Positions 41,301-54,059 of a stretch of DNA of 64,000 bases are shown in pieces. The first letter of the stretch is position 1; every line of letters starts with the position of its first letter. Source of the DNA: Liolophura sinensis (lineage: Eukaryota; Mollusca; Polyplacophora; Chitonida; Chitonidae); contig NC_088307.1 in assembly GCF_032854445.1 (NCBI RefSeq), positions 12,228,017 through 12,292,016 of the forward strand, read 5' to 3'. Made by a program: the position numbers and the translations under genes. Below the pieces are notes generated by a model. It searched no databases. It was not told the DNA's origin and was given only the letters and a program-made list of their open reading frames with translations.

Positions 41301-44300
41301 TGTGAATGGTTCTGAGTAACCCCCCCCCCCCCTCCCAGGTTCGGCCTGGTTTCCTCCTGCCATAATGCTGGCCACTGTGGTAATATTCTTGAGTATGGCA
41401 CAAAACACCTATCAAATAAATAAATAAACTAAATAGCATCACTTAGGAGATACAGAGATCCCTTGTATTGTAAGAATCAGCATTAAAACCCTGTGGAATT
41501 GTTAATCTGTTAATCACTCTTGTTATTTGACAGTGATCATGATCCAGTGGCTCAGAGCTATGGGAACCAGGTGGAATCAGTTGTCAAAGAAACCACAAGG
41601 TCACATGAGGTCAGGCATGCCTTTCCTTCCTCCCGCCAGGAAGACTCCATGGAATCTGATGTATCCAGCATGGTGGACGAAGAGTTGCCTGATTTCTCTC
41701 AAAAGGTGAGATAGATGTGTGTTTATGTCCACTATGGCTTGAACGTCTGGAGTGCATGAGGATTTATCAGTTGTTATTCGTTGTGAACTGGCTGGAAATG
41801 GGCTGGTTATTCTCTAGATGTACTGAAATTGTTGAAGACGGGACACTCTAGCACTTCAGTAAGCCATATATAAATGTTGAAGTGAGACGTTGAAGTAATG
41901 AGAAATGAAACAAAGAGATAGTCATAGCACAAATTTGGATATTGTCTAAGAGCATGAACTGAGGATAACTCAATGGTATTATTATGTAATAAAAAAAGTC
42001 ACTGAGTAGTGGACTGTATCAATGAGTTATCTGCCCTTAGACAGCATTCAAACGGCGCTATAATATGCCATAACTGAATGTTTTTTCCCATTGTCAAACA
42101 ACTTCGTTCAATAACAGATTTGTGAAAATCAGAGTAAAACATTCTCTTGGATATATCCTTGAATTTCTGAATAGAGAAAACATATTTTCCATTCTGCAGA
42201 TCAGACATGTCAGAGAAAGTGTACTGGAACAGTATAACAAGTCACAGGCTTTGCCTGATAACCTATGTTTGCATAAAAATTGCAGGAAATATCATAATGT
42301 CTCAATTTGTCCATCCAGGAAGAATTATTCTTTGTACCAGAAGTTTGTAGTCATTTTATCTTTGCCAGAGAAACAAGTTTTTTAATCTTTGTACGTTTGC
42401 TGCCAATATTAATATAAGGTTCAGTTCCATGTATAATTAATTACATTTAATTCAGTACAACAAGATCAGTTATAACAATAGTATTTCCCCCCTTTCTGAT
42501 GCTGCTACTTTACAGTTGTTTAAAATCTGTTATCTGCAGAAGAAATAAATCTGTTTTCTCAATTAAAAAATTTTGAGAATATTCAATGAAACATCCCAGA
42601 AAATATTATTTGTGATTCTTGATTTATATGGTTTAATATAATGGTTACTTTGGTTGTACTGCTTGTAGATATCGACTGCAAGTAGAGGAGCAGAAGACCC
42701 CAGCTCCACACAACACCCCCCTCGCTTCTCTCCAAGTGCTCTAGAGAGGAAGATGGCAGCAGAGTTAAACCTGCTGGAGAGTATGGAAGAATCCATGCGG
42801 CAGATTACAGGGGTGGAGAGAAGTAGAGCCGTCTCAATGGCTCAGCAAGAAACTGTGTCCCTCGCCCAGATATTGAAGGTAAATGTGTGTTTTGAGAGAA
42901 AGTGAGGAAAACCCCCAAAATATTATGCCAGCAGAAAAACCATCATTAGAAACTATTGGTGGTTTTTGTGTAGATTTTTTTCATTGACCTGAATCACGTG
43001 AGGTCAGTTGCTTGTGTTCATTAGGTAAGCACTATAGACTTTATTTGATATTACTGTATGTCATTGATTTGGCACCAAAGTTTTGTAATCTTTTACTTTT
43101 ATATTACACACTCAGTTATTTTGGATGTTACATCTCATTTTTGTCCTAAATTTCCTTGTTATTATTATTGAACAATCTGTGAGGGTTGATGAATTCATAA
43201 TAGGGACTGAGACACCAACAGCAAAAAGTTGCAGTGGGAGAGTCCAAATCATCATAAAAGCACTTCTTAGTTATATGCTCTTACTCTGTGTCCATGTTCT
43301 TTTTTGCCTGTTAATGCTTTATTATCATTCATACTAAAGACGAAATAGAAGAGGACATTGCTGTGCGTCTTTGTGAAGAAGAGAGGGAGTTTTTAAGAGT
43401 TTCCCATGACATACAAATAATCTTTCCTTGTGTTGGACAGTCACGCCAGCAAGCCCATGAATTAGAGATGAAGGAACTTCAGCTCAAAGCGCGTCAGGAA
43501 ACAGCAGAGGCCAGTCTTCAGCTGGAGGAGGTCAGAAAACGCGCTGCCGAGGCAGCCCAAAACGCAGCGCAGATGATCACCATGGTGAGAGGAGGGGATG
43601 CGAGCCAGTCTCTTCATGAGTCGAGACGCAGACTGATAGAAAGTCAGACAGAAGTGGCCAAAGCAACTGCTGAAGCAACACGGTGTTTGGCAGAAGCACG
43701 AGGCGGCGTTGTTGGCGTGGGGAGTGACATCGGGAGAAAGGTCAAGGTCAGTGGTTGTGCTGAGATTTTGTGCTGGAGTTCAACATTACGGCCACAGTAA
43801 TGGAAGTACATACACGTATTCTGAACAAAATGTTGAAAAATCAAAAATCAAAAATCCTCAAAATCCTCAAATAGCTCAAGATGAAAACTGTCTCAAATTG
43901 AGCGTAGGTCATAACAAAGATGATTCTCTGTCGTGCAGAGATTCATAATGTTAGACGAGTTTTATCCACTTCAGTGTTTATAAATTGAATCTAATACATT
44001 TCACACTTTTAGATAGTATTAGATTACCTCAATTTTTGTCAACCGCTTCAATGGCCTAACGGTTAGAGCATCCACCTTGAAGCTGGGAGTTCCAGGGATG
44101 ACACTGGAGCCGGATCATGCCAAAGATTTTAAAAGTGGTTCTTGCCATTGCCTCGCTTTGCGCTCATCACTTATACTTCAGTAACGGCAGCACCTTGGTG
44201 GCATGGACTCTCCCTGTCCCAAAAAGACAATAAATGTACCTGCACTTAATGATTTCTCGTCATCATGTGACGGCAAAAGTGTTAAGTATGACATTAAACC

Positions 44301-47300
44301 CCAAGCATACATACATACCTTCAGTTTTTGTTAAGGTCATCACCCTTGTATTTTGGTCTTCCTTTATATTAAAACGTTTACATATCCATTGTTAATACAT
44401 CTTTACTGAAACTTTGTTGAAAACGACGACCAGTGTGGTGTGGCTACCTGTGATGCCTGTATGTCACGTGATTGAAGATTCCTCAGAAAATATGCCAAAG
44501 TTGTACACCAACTACTCCAGTCTCCTTCTCTTCTGTAATCTATGAATTGACATTTAAATTTTGTTGTATGTTCCCAGACTAGTGGAAAGCCTGGTGTGGA
44601 AGATAGAAATCCAGTTCTGAGCAGCAGGTCCGTGTCAAAGTCTACGGTGACATCGAGCTTCTCTCGAAGTTCCGATGAGTACGACAGCATGACCAAATCA
44701 CCAAGTAACACGCGGTCAAAGGCTCGATCATCAGGGTAATTATTGTTTTGGGACAGAGTGATGGTCTGACTCAGTCTGATTCTAAAGAGGCCGTAAGTAG
44801 TAAATGGACCGTCAAAATATATTTGTTCCCAAGAACTTGGTTCCTTTCACCATTGATAATCAGCTTGTCCGTGGAAGAATCTGATTAATTTGCCTCTGAC
44901 AATGAGGACAAATTAAACTTTAACATTCATGGCCCAGTTGTTCAAAAGTGTATTGGCTAATACTGGTCTTAAGGTCATATTTTATATTTGAAGGAAAAGA
45001 CATCTAAAAATCGAAGTAGGTATTACTAAATAGACCACCTAAGACTTTACATAAAGGTACTGTCATTTAATTTTTTAGATTCTTGTGAAAAGAGTTAAAG
45101 GAGCTCAAACAATTGAATTCTGTGGGCTTTATGGACCAAACAGTCAGAAGTTAGGAACTCTGACGTCACAGGAAGTTTTTTTCAACTTGAATCATGTCTC
45201 TGAATGTTGGAATAACTGTCTTTACCCATGAGTGAAAGATTACTGAAATAATGTTCCCAAAAATTCCTTCCTTCTGGTGAACATTAGAAAAAAACAGGTG
45301 ATGTGACGTCAGACTTCCCAGATACCGTCAGTATGGCTCATAAAGCCCACCATAGTTTTCAAATATTTGAATGCCTTTCAACACTCTTAAAAAACTCTGA
45401 AAAAATAAATGCAAGTATTTTTTACACATAGTTTTGAGCTGTCTATATGATGAACCTTACTTCATATTTTTTTTTTTACTTTCTTTTGCTTTAAATTTTT
45501 AGTCAAACTCAGCAGCCAATGCAGTTCTCCAAATTCAAAGTGTAACAGCGGCAGTTTTAGTTCATATTTAATATAATGTTGCACAATTTCTTTAGGCTAA
45601 GTACAAACTTGAAGACTTGGCTAAAAATTAAATCTGGTATTAAGTCTTTAACCAGTTTTGAACCACCAGGCCCTGTTAAAGTCAAAATGGTTTGTTAAAT
45701 TTCTTGCATGAGGAAGTGGTTTTAAGTGTCCAGGGTTTCAATATTAAAATCTAAATCAAATAGAAAAATAAAAGTCTGCCATAAATCATCATGAAATTCA
45801 ACCATTCACAAATCGCATGTTTTGGAATATTACACTAACTTATTGGTCTGCACAAAATAATGCCTTCAGGATGTGCTTGAATAAACATCTTTCACACACA
45901 TGAAAAGGGTGAAAAATTACGGTACCAAAACAACACGTTTTAAGCATTCAAAATCTTGTGAATTCTTGATGATGTCTCTGATGTCACATCACCCAAATAT
46001 ACACATATTACACCCAAAGTAATACCTTACTGGTCAGATTTGTTGAGGGTTTGAGGTGAGGGTAGGATTTAATAACAAATGTGGATTCTCATAAACTAAG
46101 TTGTCTGCCTTTATTTACCCTCCTACCACCCAATAGGAGCCTGATATCAGAGAATGTGGTAACGGCCAATGACTCCCTGGACCACCCTCTGTCCTCTATC
46201 AGGACAGCCAGCAGTGCCGAGGCCAAAGATGACTCCAAATCTGAGAGTATTGCTGAGGATTTGTCCTACGCTAAAGGTGAGTGGATGTCTGTTTAAATCA
46301 CAGCAGGTTTTACTTTTGACAGGAATCCAGTTCTCCCCATGACTGCTGTAAACAAAAGCTATTGTAAATCTTCAGCCTTTTTGCATGTGTGCAAGGTGTT
46401 TATTTAACCATATTCTAAAGGTTTTGGCGTGTGTAGACTTTTTTTGTGAAGCCGTGAAATTGGTCAACCCGACCAATTTAGTTTTGTCTCCAAAATCAAA
46501 TGAGAAAGGCGCATAAATTGCACTGAAAGCTGCTCTTTCGTGTACGAACAGGTGGAGGAATTACAGCATGGGAATCTGCCTGTGTAAAAAATAAAAAAAT
46601 ACTCGTACATAACAAAATATTCTTTGTTTCATGTTGTTACAGTTACATGTTTGAACATTGAATCTCCAGAATGCTTTGTATTTGGACAACGGTCATGGTA
46701 GATTCTGGTGGATTCCTACAAAACAATTGGCTGGGAATCCACTTAGATTCTGGTGACGAAAAAAAATAATGGCCTGCATAGAAAGGGATCAAAAGGCAGG
46801 TTTCGAGATACCACTTTACAACAACAGAGTAACTTCCCTTTGTGACGCGATGTTAGTTCAATTGGCCAAATTGAACATGGGGTGGTATACAGGATGTAGA
46901 AAACTAATTAAAAACGTTCAAGCTGATCTTCTGAATTATATTCCTGGATGGAATTGGGTTCACAGTGAGGCAAAAAATAATGATTTTCTGCTGTGATTTA
47001 AACACAAATACTGCCTTTTTAAAAAGATAAGCAAGTAGGAAACTGAAAACTTGCACAGCTTTAGAAACCCTTGTATTCACTGAAGACAACGTTTGTGTAA
47101 TATCCGTTGTTGTTGTCTGAGGCCACACTGTAACTCGACATTTGTCGTGTGTCGTGTAGGATCTGTAGATGAGTACTCCATGAACTTTGACGAGTCGCTC
47201 ACCGAAGATGAGGTGGAGGAGAAGTCCTTCAGAATGGTGTTGCCCTCAGAGAGTCACCGCCGCAAAGCCAAGCATCAGCGCTCCCAGTCCGATGTGTCCG

Positions 47301-50300
47301 TGACATCTGAGGATCAGTCAGGTAGGCGGGTACAAGAGTTCAGATACTTTCTCCACAAAAGGCTATTTGATGCTCTGTCGAAAGGCTATAGTTTTCTGAT
47401 ACGAGTGAAACGTGACATAATTCATGTTTATAGCCAATGAATGGTCTGTACGAACAAAACGCTTTGGCATACAAGTGCAGATTTTCATTTGTCGAAGTGG
47501 TGCGTCTTCATTATTTTTCAAGTATCACACACACATAGGCAGGTTGTCGACAACCGAGCCTCGTATTTTCAATCAAATTATTTATTTATTTATTTGATTG
47601 GTGTTTTACGCCGTACTCAAGAATATTTAACTTTACACGACGGCGGCCAGCATTATGGTGGGTGGAAACCGGGCAGTGCCCGGGGGAAACCCACAACCAT
47701 CTGGAGGTTGCTGACAGACCTTCCTACGTACTATCAGAGAGGAAGCCAGCATGAGCTGGACTTGAACTCACAGCGACCACATTGGTGAGAGACTCCTGGT
47801 TCATTACGCTGCTCTAGCGCGCTAACCAACTGAGCCACAGATGCCCCGCAATCAAATTAAAACTACATCAGAAATACCTAGTGTCAATGATCACCCACAA
47901 AGGGAATAGGCTCCAAACCTAAAACTCAATCTCTATCAGCAAATGTGAGAAAATTGGGCCAGTATTCACCCTCCCGTTTCGTTCACTCACAGTAACTTTG
48001 TTACAATCATTTCCATTGGTCATTCTGGATTATCTTAAGTAGACGAGAGGCTATGAACCTCTGCATGGGGAGAATAAGGGATTGATTTATTTGTCTATTT
48101 ACTCTCCACAGAGGAAGTAGGCGAGAGGCTATCAACCTCTGCATGGGGAGAATAAGGGATTGATGTATTTGTCTATTTACTCTCCACAGAGGTAGTAGAC
48201 GAGAGGCTATGAACCTCTGCACAGGGAGAATAAGGGATTGATTTATTTGTCTATTTACTCTCCACAGAGGAAGTAGACGAGAAGCTATGAACCTCTGCAC
48301 AGGGAGAATAAGGGATTGATTTATTTGTCTATTGACACTCCACAGAGGTAGTAGACGAGAGGCTATCAGCCTCTGCACAGGGAGAATAAAGGATTGATGT
48401 ATTTGTCTATTTACTCTCCACAGAGGAAGTAGACGAGAGGCTATGAACCTCTGCTTGAGGAGAACAAGGGATTGATTTATTTGTCTGTTTACTCTCCACA
48501 CAGGAAGTAGACGAGAAGATATGAACCTCTGCATGAGGAGAATAAGAGATTGATTTATTTGTCTTTTTATTCTCCACAGAGGTAGTAGACGAGAGGCCAT
48601 GAACCTCTGCATGAAGAAAATAAGGGATTGATTTATTTGTCTATTTACTCTCCACAGAGGTAGTAGATGAGAGGCTATGCACCTCTGCATGGGGAGTATA
48701 AGGGATTGATTTATTTGTCTGTTTACTCTCCACAGAGGTAGTAGACGAGAGGCTATGAACCTGTGCATGGGGAGAATAAGGGATTGATGTATTTGTCTAT
48801 TTACTCTCCACACAGGAAGTAGACGAGAGGCTATGAACCTCTGCACAGGGAGAATAAGGGATTGATGTATTTGTCTATTTACTCTCCACAGAGGAAGTAG
48901 ACGAGAGGCTATGAACCTCTGTACAGGGAGAATAAGGGATTGATTTATTTGTCTATTTACTCTCCACAGAGGAAGTAGACGAGAGGCTATGATCCTGTGC
49001 ATGGGGAGAACAAGCGATTGATTTATTTGTCTGTTTACTCTCCACACAGGAAGTAGACGAGAAGCTATGAACCTCTGCACAGGGAGAATAAGGCATTGAT
49101 GTATTTGTCTATTTACTCTCCACAGAGGTAGTAGATGAGAGGCTATGAACCTCTGCATGAGGAGAATGAGGGATTTATTTATTTGTTTATTTACTTGATA
49201 GTTGTTTTAGTGCAGTACTCTACAAGTTTGCACTGGTACGGTGATGCTCAGTTTTATAGGTGGACAAAGCTGGAGCGTCAGCTGTAATACATTAACGTGC
49301 GCTAAATTACTGAGGATTTTCCCATTTATGATGTACAGATAGGTACATCATATTGACGGAAGACAACATAGATTAAAATTATCGAGGTGAAAGACGGGGC
49401 CTCCGTGGCTCAGTTGGTTAGCGCGTTAGCACAGCATAATGGCCCAGGAGCCTCTCACCAATCCGGACGCTGTAAATTCAAGTCCAGCTCATGCTGGCTT
49501 CCTCTCCGGCCGTAAGTGGGAAGGTCTGCCAGCAACCTGCGGATGGTCGTGGGTTTCCCCCGGGCTCTGCCTGGTTTCCTCTCACCATAATACTGACCGC
49601 CATTGTATAAGTGAAATATTCTTGAGTACGGCGTGAAACACCAATCCAGTAAATAAATACATAAATCATATTTACGGAAGACAACATAGATTAAAATTAT
49701 CTAGGTGATAGACAAATTTCTCAAATTGAACAATAGACACCACTTAGATAGTGGAGAGGATATGGGTTCTATGTGGGGTCTCACTTGAAGAAATCTAATA
49801 TAGCCCCAGAAAAGGCTGAGCCAGGGTGATGTTGACATGGTTGATAGTCACGTGCCCTCATAAGTCAAATTCCTCGCTGGGCATTCAGCATGAAGGGGAT
49901 AGTGCAACTACTGGTTGACCCGTATCAGTGTAATGGCTCGGCCGGGACAGCTTACTTGCTTTGGGTAAGGCGTCTCAGTGAAGTAGCACTAGATAAAAGA
50001 GCGGTGGAAATCAGTCCTGCAACAAGGAGGTACATTACGTACACTCTGAGGACTCCTTTGTGGTCATATGACTGAAAAATTGTTATGTACGATGTTAAAC
50101 CCCAAGCACTCACTCACTCATTTGTAAGTCAAAGGCTTGATTACCAGGCTCTGACATTTAAAGCTATCCTGTCGTGCCTGTGTTCTTTTGTTTTCATTTC
50201 CAGCACTTTTCAGTGAGGCAGCATTGCAGATACACCAGTAAAATAAATAAATACAGTGAAACTTGCCAACACCAACATCTTGTCAATACTGAACCTTTCA

Positions 50301-53300
50301 TAAACAGAAATCTGTTCAAAACTGGCATCTTCCCACAGTACCAAGCATAGTTGGTTTGACTATAATGCATGTTTTTGTTTTCTTATCAGTGGCTTCTGGA
50401 AAATTTGGCGATGACTTCAGCTCCCTGTTTATTGGTGAAGATTCCTTCAACAGATTTACCACAGAAATGGTCAGTCAATACATGAGGGAGGAGGAGCTAA
50501 GGGCCCAGCATCAGGTATTATCATAATGTCCAACTGTATTTAGTAGTAGCTGATTATGCATTGGAGGGCCTATGGGTCAAGCACCAGTTGTAATAAACAT
50601 GTGTGACTGTATTTAATAGCCAAAAAAAAAAACCTTAAAAATTTAAGCAGTAGTTTGATTAGGCTAAGATATAATCTCAATAAAATCTAAATATTTCAGG
50701 CAGTGTGAGGAAAAAAACAAAAATTTGCCATCCAGATGGTAACATGAATACTACAAAGGTTTTGTTGCCATTAAAATGGATTATTTATTGTAGCACATGT
50801 AAGAGGATCTTGCCACCCAGTGCCAAGTTTAGGAACAGAACATTTTTTTTATGCTGTTTATTAATTAAAATTTTCAGTGAATTTCAAGACATTTCGACCT
50901 TATTTTACTGTTACCTTTTGTTGGGGTCACAGGTTTTGGGGTTGTCTGTGTTATAAAGTCAGATATGTAGGAAAATGCATGTGTAAAAACTCTAAGGTTC
51001 TCCATATATGCTTAAGGCTTAATTATATATTAAATCTAAATGATATACATGATTCTATAATGGTAATTATACAGCTGACGTTTCATATTTATCGTTATAG
51101 GCCTCCTTATTACATCTGCGTGAGAAGGCACTGCGTGAGAAGACCAAGGCTGAGTTAGCCTGGCTGGATCAGCAAAAAAAGAGGATGAGAAACAAGGGTT
51201 CCGACGATGCTTATCCGCAGCTGAAGAAACGTCAGCGTGGAATTATTCTCAAACTGGAACAGGAACAGGCAGAAATCAAACGGTTACAGGAGGCGAATTT
51301 GGCAGCTTCTAAGGAAAGACAACTCATTCTGAAACAGCAACAGGAGCTTCAACAGTTGAGAAAAAGTACCCAGAATGTAAGTTGAGATAAAGTACCTAGG
51401 ATGTAAGTTGAGAAAAAGTACCCAGAAGGTATTAAAGTTGAGATAAAGTACCCAGAGTGCAGTAAAGTTGAGAAAAAGTACCCAGAATGTAAGTTGAGAA
51501 AAAGTAACTCGAATGTAAGTTGAGAAAAAGTACCCAGATTGTAAGTTGAGAAAACACACCCAGAATGTAAGTTGAGAAAAAGTATTTAGAATGTAAGTTG
51601 GAAAAAAGTACCCAGAATGTATTAAAGTTGAGAAAAAGTATCTAGAATGTATTAAAGTTGAGAAAAGTACCTAGAATGTATTAAAGTTGAGAAAAAGTAC
51701 CCAGAATGCAGTAAAGCTGAGAAAAAGTGCCCAGAATGCCATAAAGCTGAGAAAAAGTACCCAGAATGCAGTAAAGCTGAGAAAAAGTACCCAGAATGAA
51801 AAAGTACCCAGAATGCAGTAAAGCTGAGAAAAAGTGCCTAGAATGCCGTAAAGCTGAGAAAAAGTACCCAGGATGTGGTTAAAGTTGAGAAAAAGTACCC
51901 AGAATGTAGGTTGAGAGAAAGCATTAAAGGATATAAGTTGAGAAAAAAGTGCCCTAAACATGTAAAATGTAACTTGAAGCTGAGACTGGGAAAAAACGCT
52001 GTTAATGTCAGATGAGAAAAAGTGCTGATCTTTCAATAGCACCCTAAAATGTAAAGGGAAAAGAAGATCCCTATTGACACTTAAATTGTGTTGACAAGTT
52101 GAGAAAATGTACTTAAAACTTGATGATAAAAGTGCTTAAAATTTGGAAAGAGCACTAAATGTTTGAAGAGAAAAGCTGCCTCAAATCGTTATTATAGTGG
52201 AGAAGAATTAGATGTATACATTTCTATTTGTCTGCCTGAAGGTAACTGTGAAACAGTGTGAGAGAGTATGAGATTGATGTCTGACAATTTTTCATTTTAC
52301 GCTCAGACGTGGGATAAGGTACAGGGTGTGCGACCAGCCCGTGGGAATCAGCCGTTTAGAGCTTACCACCGTCGGGAGGACGTTCATACAGAGGATGAAG
52401 TCAGTCTAGCTGTAAGTACGCTTATAAACTTCTGAGTGAGCATCAGGATGGATGCTCAAAATGGGTCACAGGCTGTACAAAGATCATGATGATTTTTGGC
52501 TATGCTGCAACATTGTGGACCTCAGCAAAAGATCAGGGTTCGCTTCGGTTGTATTTTTTGAGTGTAATTCGGTGGAAATGGGCAAAATTTGTGTTGTTGA
52601 GGTTTAATTCTATCCTGAAACTGAGGGAGACTTGCTGTTGTTCATCTGGTCTAAGCCACGGATGGGCCAAGCATACTCCATTGCACTGTTGGCAGTGATT
52701 TGACTTACAATGCCAATTCTTGTATTATTATTAAATTTAATGAACTTGCCTTATATCTGCATATATAATGGAACATTCGCAGAAATTTGAAACCTCTACC
52801 AGTCCAATTCCTTGTAGAGGGCCTCCGCAGCAAGCTCATGCTGTCTTCCTCTCTGGACGCACGTGGGAAGGTCATGCGAATGGATCGTTGGTTCAGCCCA
52901 CGTTTCTGCCTGGTTTCCTTCCTGCCATCATGCTGGCTGTCGTTGTATGAGTGAAATATTACGGTGTAAAACAACAACCAAATAAATCATCAAATTTCCT
53001 TGAAATTTCACCCAGATTTTGAACTGGTGAATTCACCATGGCATATTTGTTAAATTTTTTTTTTGATTCTTTTTTTTTTTTTTTTTTTTCATTCAGGGAA
53101 AAAACTGGGGTAAACGTAAATATTATTTATCGATGTTGTGTCTCCTATCTCTCATCAAGGTGATAACAGTAGTATGCGTAATGTTATTACCTGTTTGTGT
53201 AGAACAATTTCTATATACACATATATGTATACTTTATCTAAACCCTGACGTTTCGATTATGTTACAGTTGGAAGAAGGGTCTGATGCCAACATAACCAAG

Positions 53301-54028
53301 AAAGGTTTGTTCTGTAATTTACAACTTAGGCCACAAGGATTTTATTTTTTGTTTTTACGGGCAAGTCAACAGAAAAATATTTAAAAAAAAAAAGGATTAA
53401 AAATAAATCTGAAAATCTGTCTTTTCATTTCACCTGCTATTGATATTTGTATGATATATATGTATTTCAAGGCTCTCTGCATGTAAATGTGCCTTAAACA
53501 GGAAAAATTGCCGGAATAGTCCACATTTAGTTTTGTTTTTATATCCTTCACCAACTGTAATGAAGGATTTATTCTGCTGTAAAACAACAATTGAAATTGA
53601 TGTGGCCTTACATGGCTGATTGGCCTATTTTAAAGTTTATCACAATTTCATTTTTAAGGCACCTCCTCCATGATAGTGTTTTCTTTACCCAAACACTTTT
53701 ATATGTGTATTTCTTCTCACCGAACTGGATATATATGTATATATCTCCCTTTTATAATACCTAGGTGTATATTCCCTTTAATCTATCATGTACTTTCTTT
53801 TTGAGTTTGAACTGCATATCCCCTTATTAGGCAGCATAATTTTTGTTGCTTGATATTTGTCAAGTTTTTAATTTGAGTTTGAATAGTCCCTGTTACAGTT
53901 TCTGTATTTCAGGGTTGATGTTCTGTTTCAGTTTATGCTCTACTCACAAACGTAACCACTTCTTATTAATTAAATGTTCTGTGAAACACAAAACAAAATA
54001 TTGGAAAAAGGACAATACATACATATAT

Positions 54029-54059
<31 letters not shown>

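Noticed and set aside
46769-46996. 75-residue + strand open frame in intron 27
   Set aside because: No conserved similarity, and e27 to e28 already join in phase; no plausible splice borders in the right phase.
48007-49158. 383-residue open frame on the reverse strand
   Set aside because: It is a 78-bp minisatellite read in a frame without stops; every residue block is the same 26-residue repeat, with no start context or homology. Kept only as a finding.
52486-52698. 70-residue + strand open frame in intron 31
   Set aside because: No acceptor/donor pair in phase with e31 and e32, no similarity to CEP350, ordinary length for chance.
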